This document shows positions 8,546 to 11,272 of a stretch of 11,272 bases of DNA, piece after piece. Location of the stretch: positions 1 through 11,272 of the forward strand of contig UQRJ01000070.1 in assembly GCA_900543345.1 (NCBI GenBank). The letters are read 5' to 3'. A program made the translations under genes and the position numbers. Positions within the stretch are counted from its first letter, which is position 1. The number at the start of each line of letters is the position of its first letter. The notes below the pieces were generated by a model. The model saw only the letters and a list, made by a program, of their open reading frames with translations, had not been told where the DNA came from and made no database searches. The stretch is from an uncultured Sporolactobacillus sp. GTDB taxonomy: Bacteria > Bacillota > Bacilli > Bacillales > Sporolactobacillaceae.

Positions 8546-8574
8546 TTGACGGCATCGGCTATTCATGTTAGAAT
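8546..8574 (+). promoter_or_regulatory. Housekeeping promoter of the metE leader
   Basis: TTGACG (8546-8551), a 17-bp spacer and TAGAAT (8569-8574) match sigma-A at 5 of 6 bases each, and TG one base before the -10 makes it extended. Transcription should start near 8581, about 18 nt before the S-box aptamer. Confidence 0.8.
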
Positions 8575-8598
8575 TTTCTCATACAATTTTCATAAAAA

Positions 8599-8718
8599 CT
8601 CTTATTGAGAGCGGTGGAGGGACTGGCCCAATGAAACCCGGCAACCTTTCAGTTTTAGTCAACGAAAAGGTGCTAATTCCAGCAAGGCTTCTGATTCCGG
8701 GGCCTTGAGAGATAAGAG
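8599..8718 (+). promoter_or_regulatory. SAM-I (S-box) riboswitch aptamer
   Basis: The 5' leader of metE contains the S-box core almost to the letter: GGTGGAGGGACTGGCCC and AATGAAACCCGGCAACC (8613-8646), then AAGGTGCTAATTCC and GAGAGATAAGAG near the 3' end. The closing helix P1 is CTCTTAT (8599-8605) with ATAAGAG (8712-8718). The aptamer binds S-adenosylmethionine. When SAM is bound, P1 is stable and the terminator downstream forms; without SAM, AGAGG (8715-8719), part of the 3' strand of P1, can pair with CCTCT (8739-8743) in the terminator stem, so metE is transcribed. Confidence 0.96.
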
Positions 8719-8735
8719 GGTGCGGATGATTAATC

Positions 8736-8767
8736 AAGCCTCTCTGGTAAAAACGGAGAGGCTTTTT
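8736..8767 (+). terminator. S-box expression-platform terminator
   Basis: AAGCCTCTC (8736-8744) pairs perfectly with GAGAGGCTT (8756-8764) around an 11-nt loop, and a run of T continues to 8767. It lies 17 nt after the aptamer and about 65 nt before the metE start. It is the SAM-controlled terminator of the leader. Confidence 0.93.
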
Positions 8768-8831
8768 AATTTGCTCCCCCGAATTTACCGTATTTCTCAC
8801 AATTCTGAACGAATCAACGGGAGGAAAAACA

Positions 8832-11135
8832 ATGGCAAACGTATTAAGTTCAAATCTCGGTTACCCGAGAATCGGCGAAAAGCGGGAATGGAAACGGGCA
8901 TTGGAAAAATTTTGGTCCGGCAAGATCGACGAGACAGAATTCAAGAGCCGATTGCACGAGCTGCGTATTCGCTACTTGAAAAAGCAGCAGTCGCTCGGCG
9001 TCGATTTAATCCCCGTCGGCGACTTCAGCCTGTACGACCGCGTGCTGGACACGGCTGTATTGTTCGGGTTAATTCCCGAACGGTTCAACAAGCGGGAAAA
9101 GGTCATTTCATTGGCAACTTATTTTTCGATCGCCCGCGGCAACAAAGATGCCGAAGCGTCGGAGATGACCAAGTGGTTCGATACCAACTATCATTACATC
9201 GTTCCGGAAATCAGTAATGACACGAAGCCGAAAATTACGGAAAACCGCTTGCTCCGCCTATTTAACGAAGCCAAAGCGGAAGTCGGCATTACGGCAAAAC
9301 CAGTCATTGTCGGTCCGATCACGTTGCTGAAGTTATCAAAAGGCTTTGACGCGGATCATTTCGCGACACTGCTCGACGCACTGATTCCGCTCTACATCGA
9401 CGTATTCCGCCAGCTGCGCGAAGCAGGCGCTGAATGGGTGCAGATCGACGAGCCAATCCTCGTTAAAACAACTTCCAAAGAAGATATTGCGTTTTTCCAT
9501 AAAGCCTACCGACAGTTGAAAGCCGGTGTCCCGGATTTGAAGCTGCTGCTTCAAACCTATTTCGAGGCAATCGACGATTATAAGCATACCATCGATTTGC
9601 CCGTCGACGGCTTCGGCCTCGATTTGGTCTATGGGAAAGCAGAAAATCTGCGCGCCATTCGTAACTACGGATTCCCGCAAGACAAAGTGTTGGCTGCCGG
9701 CATCATCGACGGTCGCAACGTCTGGAAGACAGACCTTGCGACAGCGCTGGACGAACTGTCGGCGCTGCTGCAAGCAGTCGGCGGTAGCGACAAGTTGTGG
9801 ATCACACCGTCGTGCAGTCTGCTGCATGTGCCGATTACAACCGAAAATGAAAAAACACTCGATCCGGTCTTGAAAGGAGCCCTGGCATTTGCCGATCAAA
9901 AGCTGGCGGAAGTAGTGACGCTCGCTAAAGGACTGAACGAAGGGAAAGGCTCCGTCCGCAACCGAATTGAGGAAAACGCCGCCGGGCTGCGCACATTGCA
10001 GGAATCGTTACACCGCAACAATAAACGTGTGGAACAAGAAACGGCCAAGCTTGGAAAAGAATGGCCGAGTCGTCCGGCTTCATATAAATTACGGCGGGAA
10101 ATTCAGTCCGATAGTTTCCAATTGCCGATTTTACCGACGACGACAATCGGCAGTTTCCCGCAGACGCAAGAAGTACGGCAGGCACGGCGACATCTTCGCC
10201 GCGGCGAATGGACACCGGCGCAATATGAACAATTCATCAAAGATCAGACTGCTAAATGGATTCATATACAGGAAGAGATCGGTCTCGACGTATTCGTCCA
10301 CGGCGAATTCGAGCGTAATGACATGGTCGAATACTTCGGCGAAAAGCTCGATGGGTTTGCTTTTACCCGCTCCGGCTGGGTTCAGTCGTATGGCTCGCGC
10401 TGCGTTAAACCGCCGCTGATCTTCGGCGATGTCGACTGGAAGGCACCGATGACCGTTAAATGGATTAGCTACGCGCAGTCACTGACCAAGCATCCGGTCA
10501 AGGGCATGTTGACCGGACCGGTGACGATTTACAACTGGTCGTTCGTCCGTAACGACATCAGTCAGGCGGAAGTCTTCAATCAGATCGCGCTCGCTCTGCA
10601 GAAAGAGATCCACGCGCTCGAAGCGGCGGATATCCGCATGATCCAAGTCGATGAACCAGCGTTGCGTGAGGGGCTGCCACTGAAGGAAGAAAAGAAAGCC
10701 GGTTATCTGCACGACGCCGTGTATGCATTCCGCCTCGCCACCTCTTTCGTCAATAACGACACCCAAATTCATACCCATATGTGTTATTCGGAATTCGACG
10801 AAATTATCGAAGCAATCGATGCCCTCGACACCGATGTCATCTCTATCGAAGCGGCGCGCAGCCACGGGGAGATCATCTCGACGTTCGAAGATTTTAAATA
10901 TAAAAAAGGAATCGGGCTTGGCGTCTATGACATCCACAGTCCGCGCATTCCGAGCGTCGACGAAATTAAGACCTATATCGAACGCGCTTTGAAAGTGCTC
11001 AGTCCGAAGATTTTCTGGATCAACCCGGACTGCGGCCTGAAAACGCGCAAACCTGAAGAAACGATTCCGTCGTTGAAAAACATGGTCGAAGCGGCACGCG
11101 AGGTGCGGGCGGAGATTGGCAAGACAGTCGGATAA
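8832..11135 (+). CDS. metE: Cobalamin-independent methionine synthase
   Basis: This 767-residue enzyme (5-methyltetrahydropteroyltriglutamate-homocysteine methyltransferase, MetE) transfers a methyl group from folate to homocysteine to make methionine, in the cytoplasm and without vitamin B12. Length and both barrel domains are complete. The zinc and homocysteine site is intact: His649 and Cys651 in HTHMCYSEF, Glu673 in SIEAARSHGE and Cys734 in NPDCGLKTR. Asp607 in QVDEPA is a conserved substrate residue. The N-terminal half (about 1-360) is the duplicated, non-catalytic barrel that helps bind folate. The start ATG has GGGAGG (8819-8824) at 7-nt spacing. It is monocistronic, controlled by the S-box upstream, and followed by a terminator at 11142-11170. 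No anomaly is seen. Confidence 0.98.
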   Translation: MANVLSSNLGYPRIGEKREWKRALEKFWSGKIDETEFKSRLHELRIRYLKKQQSLGVDLIPVGDFSLYDRVLDTAVLFGLIPERFNKREKVISLATYFSIARGNKDAEASEMTKWFDTNYHYIVPEISNDTKPKITENRLLRLFNEAKAEVGITAKPVIVGPITLLKLSKGFDADHFATLLDALIPLYIDVFRQLREAGAEWVQIDEPILVKTTSKEDIAFFHKAYRQLKAGVPDLKLLLQTYFEAIDDYKHTIDLPVDGFGLDLVYGKAENLRAIRNYGFPQDKVLAAGIIDGRNVWKTDLATALDELSALLQAVGGSDKLWITPSCSLLHVPITTENEKTLDPVLKGALAFADQKLAEVVTLAKGLNEGKGSVRNRIEENAAGLRTLQESLHRNNKRVEQETAKLGKEWPSRPASYKLRREIQSDSFQLPILPTTTIGSFPQTQEVRQARRHLRRGEWTPAQYEQFIKDQTAKWIHIQEEIGLDVFVHGEFERNDMVEYFGEKLDGFAFTRSGWVQSYGSRCVKPPLIFGDVDWKAPMTVKWISYAQSLTKHPVKGMLTGPVTIYNWSFVRNDISQAEVFNQIALALQKEIHALEAADIRMIQVDEPALREGLPLKEEKKAGYLHDAVYAFRLATSFVNNDTQIHTHMCYSEFDEIIEAIDALDTDVISIEAARSHGEIISTFEDFKYKKGIGLGVYDIHSPRIPSVDEIKTYIERALKVLSPKIFWINPDCGLKTRKPEETIPSLKNMVEAAREVRAEIGKTVG

Positions 11136-11141
11136 ATCAGC

Positions 11142-11170
11142 ATAGAAATCGCCTAAACGGCGGTTTCTAT
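11142..11170 (+). terminator. Hairpin terminator after metE
   Basis: ATAGAAATCGCC (11142-11153) and GGCGGTTTCTAT (11159-11170) form a 12-bp stem with one G-T pair and a TAAAC loop. It lies 6 nt after the stop codon and is followed by ATTTGT, only a weak T tract. Confidence 0.75.
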
Positions 11171-11207
11171 ATTTGTACCAGATAATCGGAAAGATTACAA
11201 TTTCAAA

Positions 11208-11272
11208 CCGAATTCGAGAAAGTTGCTCCGAATTCGAGAAAGTTGCTCCGAATTCGAGAAAGTTGCTCCGAA
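11208..11272. repeat. 20-bp tandem repeat, at least 3 copies, running off the window
   Basis: The unit CCGAATTCGAGAAAGTTGCT occurs three times without a mismatch (11208-11227, 11228-11247, 11248-11267), then CCGAA of a fourth copy at the right edge. There are no spacers, so it is not a CRISPR array. Each unit contains the palindrome CGAATTCG and a short GAG/CTC inverted repeat. A 20-bp period does not keep a reading frame, so the array is probably intergenic. Its full length and its neighbour are unknown. Confidence 0.97.

Overview
The window looks like chromosomal DNA from a low-to-mid GC, endospore-forming Firmicute of the Bacillales. The signs are a spoVR gene, a hemAT globin-coupled chemoreceptor, AGGAGG-type ribosome binding sites, a canonical S-box (SAM-I) riboswitch in front of metE, and a MoxR/DUF58/transglutaminase cluster in the order known from Bacillus (yeaC-yeaD-yebA). 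Base composition is near 50 % GC by eye and coding regions are rich in CGG/CCG/GCG codons. A relative of Sporolactobacillus or a similar genus would fit, but the genus is a guess.

Layout. Positions 1-372 hold no gene I can support. A small gene for a short exported or membrane-anchored protein (373-618, +) follows and converges with spoVR (686-2155, -). After a short intergenic stretch with a terminator comes a tightly overlapping three-gene operon on the minus strand: MoxR-type AAA+ ATPase (5842-6807), DUF58 protein (4673-5845) and a multi-pass membrane transglutaminase-like protein (2398-4680). The operon has its own extended -10 promoter and ends in a hairpin region. Upstream, also on the minus strand, lies hemAT (7110-8396), with a TTG start, a good Shine-Dalgarno sequence and a sigma-D-like promoter whose -10 sits in a perfect palindrome. 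Divergent from hemAT is metE (8832-11135, +), with a strong housekeeping promoter, a full S-box aptamer and an intrinsic terminator in its leader. After the metE terminator a 20-bp tandem repeat begins, makes three complete copies and runs off the right edge.

How the genes work together. Only MoxR/DUF58/transglutaminase form a clear functional unit: a cytoplasmic AAA+ chaperone-like ATPase, a membrane-anchored vWA-like partner, and a membrane protein with an external cysteine-protease/transglutaminase fold. spoVR (spore cortex), hemAT (aerotaxis) and metE (methionine synthesis, switched off by SAM) are independent neighbours. I see no mobile element, phage gene, CRISPR array, tRNA or rRNA. 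Most of the window is ordinary conserved chromosome. The less expected parts are the tandem repeat at the right edge, the paired operator-like motifs between hemAT and metE, and the unrecognised small protein at the left.
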